From contig NC_033631.1 of the NCBI RefSeq assembly GCF_001540865.1, forward strand, positions 7,381,945 through 7,445,944: a stretch of DNA of 64,000 nt, in the 5' to 3' direction. Positions 49,901-61,900 of the stretch are shown in pieces (the stretch's first letter is position 1; each line of letters begins with the position of its first letter). The translations under genes were made by a program, and so were the position numbers. This DNA is from Ananas comosus. Its lineage: Eukaryota; Streptophyta; Magnoliopsida; Poales; Bromeliaceae. The notes below the pieces were generated by a model. The model worked only from the letters and a program-made list of their open reading frames with translations, ran no database searches and was not told the origin of the DNA.

Positions 49901-52900
49901 ATTAATATGCCTATTCTTAAGAATTAGGATTTTAGTAAGTGTGCAATATCTATTATGGGCAATTCCTCACAACATCTATTAAATTACTCTCTGTTCTTTC
50001 TATTCCCTAGATGATGACTTCCATAAAGATTGAACTTATTTCTCATCTAGTTGCAGTTGATTAAGTTTAGAGTTCTTGAAGGGATTTGGATCCTAATACT
50101 TACTATTGTAATGACTTGGGTTATTACATATGTATTGAAGATCCATGACATTGAATGTCAAACCATTTAAGATTAGAGACCAAAAAATTTGTAAGTTCTA
50201 TAGCCTTCACAACAGAAATGGTCTGGTTAGCATATTAACAGATTTGATGGTCCATGCAAGGTCTTTGGTAGATTTGATGTTTGGATTTATCCAGATTATT
50301 TGAACTTCTGGTTGCAGACGCTTTAGCTATCTACATTGAGGACTTAAGATGGGATTGATAAAATACTTAACATGGGAGTGATAAAACATCTCAAAAAAAA
50401 GAAAAAAAAAAAGAGTAAGAGTGCTGAGTTTTGGCGGCATCCTCTATGCCTATGCTTAGACTTGTCGTACTAACAAATTGCTGCTTAGATTTTATTCCTT
50501 AATGGTCTGTTTGGATGCATGAACATATTGTTCAACACTTCTTTTATTTACTCAAGAATCTAGTAATATATGGTTCATGAGGAGCATGATCAAATGTCTA
50601 GAAAGGCTTATTATATTTGATCTTTAAGTCATTTTCTCGGAATAAGTAAATCACCTTATTGGCGAAATACACTATCCTAACAAATAACGGCTGCTGAGAT
50701 CTTGCAAGGAGCTAGATCCAAACCCCTAACTTGTAATCACAAAGAAAATCCTTATACTGCACAAGTTATCATTGGATAACTTGTTTTGATATCCAAACTG
50801 GGCCTAAAGGTGTGCAAATTATTTTGACTAAATTATAGAAAACTCCCTTATAAATACCTGGTAAAAACTCCCTTNTGTGCAAATTATTTTGACTAAATTA
50901 TAGAAAACTCCCCCCCCCCTAACTTTCAAAAGCCTACGTTTTACCCCCTCAACATTTCAAGTTGTTGCATTTAGCTCCCCTCCATCAGGATTACATCACT
51001 ATTCCGTCTATTTCTTATATCTTATACCGAAAATGCCCTTCAAAATGACAGAAATACATTAAAAAAATTATTTTTTCTTTTAGAAGAAGTAAGGACAATT
51101 AGGTCATTTTGCCCTCTCTAGTAACGCCGTACCCTCCTGAAAACATTTCAGAAATTTTAAGGGGCAAAATGTAGGTTTTTGAAAGTCAAGGAGGGAAAGT
51201 GAAAAAGCGGGCATTTATAAGGGGGTTTTCTATATTTTAGCCAATTATTTTTCACTACTTTCATCTATCTTGGTTTTATTTAATGAATATAATGATCAAA
51301 ATATGGACAATGAATTATAATCAATTTATTCACGCAAGTGCAGGTAAGTGGTGATGATGTACAGAACCATGCTGAATGCTATAGAATTACTTGTATGTGT
51401 CTATGTGAATATATACTTTTCAGAATTATACTTTTCAGAATTATGTAATATAGTTTGGGATTTTTGTAATGCTATATCCTTTAATGTGTTTAGTACGTGC
51501 TGCTAAACTACATATTAGAATGATCAACAAAAATTAGTTATAAAATATTTTGCCACTAAGGTGATTTCTTTTAGGCTGAAGGTAGTGACGAGGGATCTTT
51601 CGTGATTTAAGATAGTTTATTATGGTTGATTTTGCTGCCTGCTTTATTTATCTTTGCTTTTTTTTTTTTCAACAGGATTCGTTACCTTTTACTTGGAAGG
51701 ATGTTGCGCTTGATAAGGCTTTTATTACAAGTTCAAAGTTACAAAGCTTTTGTAGCAACATTCTTGACACTAATTCCAAGTCTGATGCCATATCTGGGGA
51801 TTATATTTTGTGTTCTCTGTGTTTATTGCTCCCTTGGCTTACAGGTTTTTCTTCTACTTGCGCCAAATTTGCAATCACGATAGAGATTTTATTCTTACTA
51901 AGATAACTCTAAATTTAAGTTGGAGCAATTGATGAATGTTCTCCTGAAACAAGCAGCTTTTGAGCATTTAATATGCTCAATATCAAACTCGATACATATC
52001 AGATACATTATTTAATGCATTCTCCTCAGAATTGCTTATTTCTTTTTAGTATCAAATATTATCTCAAAATATATTATAGACATCTGAGTATATATTGAGA
52101 GTATTTACTGGATAATTGGCTTGAAAGGCTTGATATTTATTAGTAATGATGGTTCTTGGTGCATCAAATAGTAGAGAGTATAATATTTTTTATTCCTATT
52201 TGGGTGCAAGTTTTTTATTTTGATAAATGTTGATATCAAATATTACTATAGGGGCATATTCTAGTATTTGAAAATGGCCAGATTTGAGATGACAAATGAT
52301 AACTGATATGATTGAGATGCAACTAGTTTATTTCTTCATGCATCTTTTACCTTTTATGGAATGAATTGGGTACATTTTTTAATGTATGCTTTTTGTCAAT
52401 ATGTTGGATCTATCTAGAGAGTCATTTAGTATCACAAGTTATAATCACAGTTTCTTTGTACATCTTACCATCATGTTGTATCATGCCCTTGTTTTTAAGC
52501 TTTTCAAACTAATCTACATGATACCAAAACCTGTCATATTTCATAGGTTCTCTGAAAACTAGGCAGAAGGTAAAATCACATATTGCAAAATTTTTAGGAC
52601 TTTATTTAAAGTAGCAAATGCTGAGACTGTTATGATGTCTTCTTAGCGTATATGTCAGCTTTATTATTAGAGGGTGCGTTTGTTTTAAGCACAACAGGGT
52701 GTTATCCCCTTGTTATGCTATATTTAAAAGTATAGTATTCTTGTCAAGTTGGATTTTGGTAGAATAACCTGGTAACAATTGTTCTTGTCAAATTCGGCAA
52801 TAGGGCTACCGGTGAAAGAAGGGTAAATGAGCACGCCCTCATGGGTTCTATTGATGATGTTATATAGTATAAGAGATGAGTCTAATATACTAACAATACC

Positions 52901-55900
52901 TAATATAGTAACAATATAACTAGGTATCTCATATCATATAATCCTACTCTAAATATGTCGTAATATATAGTATCCTCATATAGCATGAGATACTAAATAT
53001 GTCATAACATCCCCCCGCAAGCTAAGCATCCGGTAGTCGGATGCGAAGATTGAGCCGCAATACCGAAAACCGAGAAGGCGACAAAGGCTTGGTGAAAATA
53101 TCAGCAAGTTGCTTATCAGAAGAGATATGCACCAAGTCCAAATCACCAGACTGGACTTTCTCACGTAGGAACTGATGGTCAAGCTCAATATACTTCGTCC
53201 GAGCATGGAGAACAGGATTAGCCGCAAGATAAGTCGTGCTGAGATTATCACAATAGATGCTGATGGAGCGCCGCAAGAAAACACCAAGGTCATGGAGTAA
53301 ACGGCGAATCCAAACTGTCTCAGCAAGCGTATATGCCACAGCACGATACTTCGCTTCAGAACTGGAGCGAGAAATGGCGGGCTGTTTTTTAGCAGACCAG
53401 GAGATAAGATTGGGCCCGAGAAAGACGCAATAGCCAAAAGTAGAGCGACGTGTAGCAGGACAACCAGCCCAATCAGCATCGGCAAACGCCAGAAGAGAAG
53501 GATTGACACAACGAGAGAGTGGAAGACCATATGATAGGGTCCCTCGAATATAACGTAGAATACGCTTGACGGCTTGCATATGTGGTTCACGAGGCGTCTG
53601 CAAATATTGAGCAATAGAGTTGACAGCATACGAAATATCCGGTCTCGTGAAGGTGAGATACTGGAGAGCACCAACAAGCTGACGATAGACATAAGGATCG
53701 TCAAGAAGACGTCCCTCATGAGACGAGAGGCGAGAGGCCGGAGAAAGAGGACTAGAGACAGGCTTACAATCAAGAAAGCCATGGCGTTGAAGTAGTTGAT
53801 GCGCATATTTGTGTTGAGTCAGATGAAGACCAGAAGAAGACGGAGTAACCTCAATGCCCAAGAAATAATGGAGCGGCCCGAGATCCTTCATAGCAAATTC
53901 ACGTTGTAGGGTGACAATGAGAGCCTCCAAAAGAGAGGAGTTGCCAGTGATAACAATATCATCAACGTATAAAAGAAGAACGAGAGTGTCAGAAGAGGAA
54001 TGGGAAACAAACATCGAGGGATCCGCGGTACTGCCGACAAAACCAAGTTCAGAAATAAATGAAGTGAACTGCTGAAACCAAGCCCGAGGGGCCTGCTTAA
54101 GACAATAGATTGCCTTGCGGAGACGACAAACGTGATGAGGAAGAGAGGGGTCCACAAAACCTGGTGGTTGTGCCATATAAACCTCTTCAGAAAGAGTTCC
54201 ATGAAGAAACGCATTCTTCACATCAAGTTGTCGAAGAGACCAATCAGAGGATAAAGCCACGGAGAGAACAGTACGAATAGTGGTCGCCTTGACAACAAGA
54301 GAAAAAGTCTCATCGAAATCAACACCTCGTTGTTGTTTGTAACCCTGAGCAACAAGTCGAGCCTTGAGACGCTCAAGAGAAGCATCCGCCTTCTGCTTTA
54401 CCTTGTATACCTATTTACATCTAATGAGATTAACGGAAGAAGGAGGAGGAACAAGATCCCAAGTAGCATTAGTCAGTAAGGCATCAAATTCCTCAGCCAT
54501 GACAGCACGCCAACCTGCATCCTGAAAAGCGTCATGAAAAGTAGGCTCAGTAGGAAGAGTAGAGTGGGCAGAAGCGAGTAAGAAAGTAGACCCTGTGGAA
54601 TCCTTAGTCATAGAGCGAGTGAGCATAGAATTGGTATGGGCAGGCAGCGGAGCCACAGAAGATGAAGGAGATGAGACAGTAGCAGGCTGAGGAGGTGGAT
54701 TATCAGAGGAGGTAGGTGGCACATCAGTAGCAGATGGAGAAGGAGCAGCATGCCAGCTGGCGTGTCGCCTGGTATAGACCCGGAGTTCAGATGGACCAAC
54801 AACAGTGGCAACATTCTCAGGACCAATCTGTGGAGCATCAGAATGCAAGCTAGAAGGAAATATTGATAAGTCCTCAGACGGTGAAACTGATGTGTGCGAA
54901 CCAATATCAGGAGGACGTGTGAAGTAGAAGCCAGAAATCGCATCAAGAGTGGCAGGACTTTCACCCAGTAAAGGCGGATTAGAGAGAAAACTTTGAAACA
55001 TTTGCAAGTTGGAAAATGAGGACGAGGAGGAAGAAGAAAATTTAGACAGACAAGAGTGAGGAAAAACATGTTCAACAAACGTAACATGGCGAGAAATAAA
55101 GACTTTACTGGTGCTTGGATATAGACAGTGAAATCCTTTATGTTTGTCAGAAAGACCCAAGAAGACACAAGGAAGTAACCGGGGAGCGAGCTTGTGAGCT
55201 GCAATGTCCTGTACATCGGGATAACATAAACATCCAAAAACTCTAACAAGTTGCAAGTCAGGAGAAGCACAACCATGCAAAATGTCATATGGCGATCGTC
55301 TTTTTAAAACAGTGAGAGATGGAATTCTATTCACAAGGAAAACGACAGTTTGAATGGTCTTCAGCCCAGAACCGAGGTAAACAAGCTTGAAAAAGTAGGC
55401 TTCTAACAATGTTAGATAAATGCCTATGCTTCCTCTTAGCAAGATCATTTTGTTGAGGAGTATAAGGACAAGAAAATTTGTGAATAATGCCATTTTGTGA
55501 ACAAAGAGTAGAAAACTTTTCATTTACAAATGCAGTGCCATTGTCGGACTGGAAAATTTTTATCGAGCTATGGAATATGTTTTCAACCATCTTTTAAACT
55601 CCAAAAATTTGTCAAAAACTTCGTGTTTAGATTTTAAAAGATAAAGCCAAGAGAATCGAGAGTAATCATCAATAAAAATAACATAATACTTGTAGCCAGA
55701 GAGTGAGGGAATAGGTGATTGTCATATATTCGAATGAACAATATGAAAGGGAAAAGCGGACTGAGATTCTGAATCATTAAACGAAAGTTTGACATGTTTT
55801 CCCATATTACAAGTATTGCAAACAGATAATTTTAAAATAGAATCTGAGACAATTTTATTATTTTTAAGGAATGTAGAAAGAATAGAAAAACTAGGGTGAC

Positions 55901-58900
55901 CTAACCGTCTATGCCAAATATCACTATCAACCCTAGATGCAACCAGTGCTAGCTGTTGCTTATTTTCGACGCTTGCAACTTTAGAAGAGAGTGGATAGAG
56001 TGATGTTCCCGAACTAGGGCAGCGAAGGAGCTCCGTCTCGGTTTCCTTGTCCTTCACAGAAAAACCAGAAGAGTCAAACTCAAAATGGGAATTATTATTA
56101 TGACAGAACTGGCGTAGGGAAAGCAAATTTTTCTTAATAGAAGGAACAACAAGAACAATTTTAAGAGCAAAGGATTTAGAGGAGGAATGTAACTGGGTTT
56201 CACCTGTCTAAGTAATATCAAGTAAATTTTCATTACCAACAAGAATTTTTTCATGCCCTTTATAAGGTTTAGAGGTTGAGGGAATACCAGAAGTTGCAGT
56301 CATATGATTAGATGCTCCGGTGTCAGGATACCACACTTCCTCCCCAGGTTCATGAAGGTTCATAGCAGCAAAGGTTTGAGGAAGATCATCTGCAACAAAG
56401 GAATGATTGAAGCGTTGTCTGCACTGAAGAGCCGAATGATTAAACTTGCTGCAGATCTGACATTGTGTGCCAGATTTCGGAATGTAAGGTTGATAGGTCG
56501 GAGTATAGGGTTCAGAATTATTAGGTTGAGAATGCGAATAGGCTCCAGGAGATCCACGACCAGGATATGAATTGAATCTACCGCGTAATCCACCCCAGCC
56601 TATGTTCATTAGTAGGTGAGTGGAAAGAAGGACGAATGGAAGATGCAAGATACGGCTTTTCATTTCATTCCACTATAGTGGAACATGATTAAAACAAGAT
56701 TTCCACTCCTGCTAGCCATTTGCTTGCTCGAACTGTACACATTCAAAAGAGGGGACAAGCTAAACAAGCAAGCAAGCCAAGCCATCCAGTTGCTCCTGCC
56801 AGGTCTGGGTCTGCCCTTTCTCTCCAGGAGAGAAACCTAGGATTTTGGGGATTGTCGACCCGTTATAGCTAGCTAGCCAGAAATGAAGTGCAGGTTTGCG
56901 TTCTCCTCGTGATATAGTCGGTATCTTTGTAGCTCCAGAATGTTTCAGTTTATGTTCCTACCTATTATCCGGATATACCAAGAGAGATGTACGGTCTAAT
57001 GAGGCTACTATGAAATATTTACTCATGGGTGGGGCAAGCTCTTCGAGCCGGATTTTAGCTTCTACCTTTCGAAGGAAAGGGGAGTTTCACTTCGATTGGG
57101 TTTGTCCCCGACCATCGCGATATCTACCTCCACGACCTCCACGACTTCCGCATCCACGATTTGCATAAAGAGCTTCGCCATCGATAGTGGGAGTGGCTGG
57201 TGATGTCGTCAAACTAGTACGACGTTGAACTTCAGTTTCCTCTTGCATTAGAAGTGGACAAAGTTGTTCAAAAGTAGGCTTATGTCGATGTGTATTAAGG
57301 GCACTGACAAAACCCCTATATGCTTCCGGTAACCCGAGAAGAACTGTCACGACCAAGTTATGATCTTATTCAGATTCACCGATCGCCTGTAGAGCATCAC
57401 CAATTGATTTAATCTTTTGCATGTAATCGCTCATCTTCATTGAACCTTTCTTGTTGCTTCGCAATTCGGACTTTAGAGAGAGTTGTGGAAGCAGTTTTAT
57501 CAAGAAAATATGCTTCAATAGTTTTCCAAGCATTATATGTAGTTTCAGGAGAACTAGAAACGACCATCTGTAATATGCTAAGAGAAAGGGTAGCATTAAT
57601 CCTTGAGAGTATAGTGGTGTCTTTCTCTTTCCAATTTTGATATTCCTGATTTACACTTGTTTCCTTATCAGAAGTTTCAATAGTTTGAGGCAGTATAGTA
57701 CCAGTACCGTCCACATGCGATGTAACACCAAAACTCTCCAAAACATTAAGAAAAATTTGTTTCCACACCAGATATGTGGAATCCACAAATTCAAGTGGTA
57801 TGAGAGTTTTGATGTTAACCACTGGCAGATTTGAAGAGAAAGACATGTTACCATCAAGAGAAAAAAAAAGATCCACCACGAGAGAGACAAATCTGAAAAA
57901 TAGACCAAGTAATCACAGATCCAGAGGAAAGAGGAAAAGTAGTCAGAGTTGAACCCGGGAAGAACCGGCGGTACTTGAGATCAATCAGGCGATACCAGCA
58001 AGCAGCACCAACGAGATAAGAAGAAACTCCAAGAGGCTGAAATTACTGTAGCAAAATTCTGTAGCATTGATACTGTAGCAGCAGTACTGTAGCAATATTG
58101 TAGTGCGGTACTGTAGCAGTACCGGGGAGATAAAAGTTCAAGGATAATGGGAGATAGAACACCAAAAAAAAAGACACCTATGGAAGAAGGTGAGATTTGT
58201 CCTAGATGGTGGCTATGGATCAATATTCCCAAATTAGGGTTCCCGCTCTGATACCATGAAAGAAGGGTAAAAGAGCATGCCCTCATGGGTTCTATTGATG
58301 ATGTTATATAGTACAAGAGATGAATCTAATATAGTAACAATACCTAATATAATAACAATATAACTAGATATCTCATATCATATAATCTTACTCTAAACAT
58401 GTCGTAATATATAGTATCCTCATATAGCATGAGATATTAAATATGTCGTAACAGCCGGTTATTCCTTAGCCATCACAATTTTCCTTTACAACTGAAGTTA
58501 TCACTAAATTTACATATCCTGCTGATGTAAAACCTAACAGCAAATTCACTTTGGCCATGTTTAGATGTCCGCACAGATTATTTGGTGATAACTTGGTGGA
58601 GTTATTTCGTGATTGGGAGTTTGCCTTTACTCTCTTGTAAGGTGTCGGCTTGTAATGACCCGACTCGCCAGCAATAAAAACTTGTTAGGCCCAAACCACC
58701 GGCCCAAAATGCTTAAGCCCAGTTATTATTACTAGCGTGGAGGCCTCATAGATTCTAATCAGAATCATTTTTCCCATCCGATGTGAGACTATTGGGGCAT
58801 TACACGGCTGCCTTTATTTGTTAGGATAATGCTATTCCACCTGTGAGGTGATTTACTTTATTTCGAGAAAAAGACTTGGAGACCGAATATATTATCCTTT

Positions 58901-61900
58901 TGTCGACATCTATGTAGACATATAGTTGTACTCCGCCAATTATTGCATACTCCTCAGAGTAAACAAACGAGATGTGCCAAAGAAGATGTTCATACATCCA
59001 AACATGCCCTTTGTTTTTTTATTATTTATTGATGGTGGGATAACCTAGGGATAAATGAAGTGCCCACAAATTTCTCTCCCAACCTAATGCTTCCCGATAT
59101 TTTATAAGACTACTTTCCCTTCGATTATAGTATTGAACATGCTTGGAGGGATTCTATACATTCCTTGTGTTTTGCATGATCAGCCTTATGTTTGTTCAAT
59201 GTTCAGCAAGCTGTTATATTTGCGCTATGTGAGAGGCCATTGCACATCTAATCTACCTCTCAGAGCTTCTAGAGGGCCTGTTGAGCTATCTGTCTTCCTT
59301 TTAGCAATGAGCATGTTATGTGGTGATTATTCATGATTTTCTGCCTTGTTTTCATCAAACAAGTGTATGATGCTAAACTCCTGTAAACCAAAATGTCTGT
59401 CATCTTCATCAATTGATTCTTTTTGGTGCTTCTAGTGCTTCTATATTTAATGAAATGAAAACTGTGAAAAAGTGAACTCATTTGCCTTGTTTTCCCTTCT
59501 TTTCTTTTCTTTTTTTAGAACTGATATATTAATTGTTGATGCATGTCTTATGGTGAAATTGCTATTGTTTGCAGCTGTTTGGTGGAATCGTAAACGCTGG
59601 AAACCCGAAGTTGGAAACAACTGATCTGTTTAATAATGAGTATCCTCATTGTTTATTTAGCCGATTCAAGAAGTTTCTTAGATTATTTAGGCATATCAGA
59701 CTATAAAAATAGTAATGCAGGAATTTGTATCCATGCTAATAAGAAGATTTTCCTTGTAGTTAATTTTCCTTAACCTGTTTAGCTATGTTCTTTTCAATTT
59801 CAATGACTATCCAAATGGTATGGTTACTCTGTTCAATTTAGTAGTGATGGGAAATTGGCATATATGGATGCAGGTATGAATTCTTTCAAATGTTCATTCA
59901 TTATCTCTGAGAAATAAGCGTAAATCTTTTCACCAACTGAGGAACTTGACTGTGATGATTAATTGACTTGCTAAATGTGTGAAATGCAGTTATAGCTCTT
60001 TGGTATTTATTCAAGGCTCTTCTATTTTTAAGTGCTTTGTGCTGATAACTTTGTTCTGCATCGATTTCCTTTTATCTTGATTAAATAAAGCCTCTTTCTA
60101 ACTTATTATGAGAAAAAGATGTAACAAATTGGAGATCCGTGGGGAAAAAATAGCACAGCCGCGGATTCCTCTGCCTCAAGTGCTGTTTAGCTTGGGGCAG
60201 CATGTATCTGTAGACATGGTCGGCGTGCCACAAAGCTGTGCTGGTGGCACTGGTCAAAACTGCTATTGGATAAAGCGTTTCAAATAATTTTGTTGAAAAG
60301 TTGATGATGCTTGTAGCTAGATTGTAAAAGGGACGGACATTCTATAAAGCTGTTAACCTTGGGGAGTTCAAAACTGATTGGTTATTCGTTCATCAATTTT
60401 GGTCACATTATTTATTCGTTCATCAATTTTGGTCACATTATAAATCCTACTGACTTATAGTCTGATGCAATTACGCTTGTTTGGGTAATATGTACTTTTA
60501 TGAGAAAATATACAATATGATATCTCTAGATACTATAATTAGTCAATATTATTAATTATGTAGCTAAAATGTGTACTCTGATTATGATCTCTAAATACTA
60601 TGATTTCCTAACCAGATTGGGCAATCAAGACTAATATAAGATATTATTTAGGAGCGTCAGAACCTCACTAGAGTATTGATCAAATGGTCAAATGTTTTTT
60701 TCATTTGGCAGCTTTCCTGAATGCGTGCTGTAATTTGATGTCAAGTAGATAGAAGGTGGGAGTTAAGAACTCTCCCTATATTCAGAGAATCATTTTATGT
60801 CTGATATTTTGTTACTTGTAATCCGCGCCATACTTGCAATTTTGGTATTCTATAAATTTGGATCATTTATCAATCTTATCAATCCAAATTTCTCTTAAAT
60901 TAAAAAAAAGGACATTATCTGATGTAGATTTATATGTCCGCTGGGAAGTACTAAATTTGTAATTATCTTCATTTTTGTTGTTTTAAATCAGAGCTACAGG
61001 GATCTGACGGGAACATCTTGGACCCTTGCGTACTTCATCAGCTTTTACCTTGTAACAGTGTTACTCCTCCTTAATTTGGTAAGGAAATATTGATTGTCTC
61101 TTTTTCTCCATGCAGCATGTGGAAAATTTTACTACCTTCCAGTTGTCACCTGTTTTCTTCTTAATTGTTTATTTCTCTTGCAAGGAACTTTGATCAACCA
61201 GTTGTTCAACAGGTCTAAGGAATGGAAATATCGTGTGCTTTTTAGAACAGATGCAAAAGGCATATCTAATGCATTTTATATGTTACTTACAGTTAATCTG
61301 ACATTTTCAGCTGTGATTTTAGATTTAAATACAACATTCTTTTTTTTGAGGAAAACAGCAGATTTTTTATCTAATTGTTTTTCAACCTAAAATCCTTGTT
61401 TTTACTACTAAACCTGTCAGGCTGTAACACACAGACTGGTGACTTCATTCAGTAGATGTAGGAAATATTGCATAGCTGCATTCTTCATTTTTGTATTTAT
61501 TTTCTATTTGAAATCATAATAAAGAGAAAAAGAGCATTGATGACTTGTCCACTTTGAAAGTGGTATGCTACGTAAGTAATGCAAAACAATAGATGATCTT
61601 CAGTGTTTAGATATATGTTTTTCCACATCAAACATTTCTTACCTTTAGTAGTTAAGAAAGACCCATTGTGATTCCGCTTTCCAATCTTAACCATGAAAAG
61701 TCAGATGTGTAGAAGCACATCATAGCATCTTTAAAGAGAAATTAATATAATAAATGTAACAAGGTCCTCTTGTTGTTGTTGTTGTTATTAAAGGGGTTGC
61801 TATTTTCATTTGCCTAGTTTCATACTCATTCCTTATGTCACTTTTTAGAGTCTAAATTAAGTGTAGCAGGCACAAACTACTTTTTTCTAGCCTTCTCATA

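Larger units (their letters stand above)
52813..58453 (-). mobile_element. Ty1/copia LTR retrotransposon, full structure but inactivated
   Basis: Two 197-bp LTRs (TGAAAGAAGGG...TAACA) enclose a 5.2-kb interior on the - strand, opposite to TPC1. Target repeats are ACCGG (52808-52812) and GCCGG (58454-58458), identical in four of five bases. Order on the - strand: primer site, gag, zinc knuckle, protease, integrase, reverse transcriptase, RNase H, polypurine tract, as in the copia class. The LTRs differ at about 11 positions by hand count, so the insertion is not very recent. About 400 bp of organelle-like DNA interrupts the gag region. Confidence 0.94.

Noticed and set aside
51622..51906. 94-codon + strand ORF over the S10-S11 exon
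   Set aside because: It is in another frame from the TPC1 exon at 51676-51844, whose frame matches the voltage sensor and has correct phases.
54608..55288. 226-codon - strand ORF and the 276-codon ORF at 52976-53806
   Set aside because: They are out-of-frame shadows of the copia integrase/RT frames, which carry the conserved motifs.
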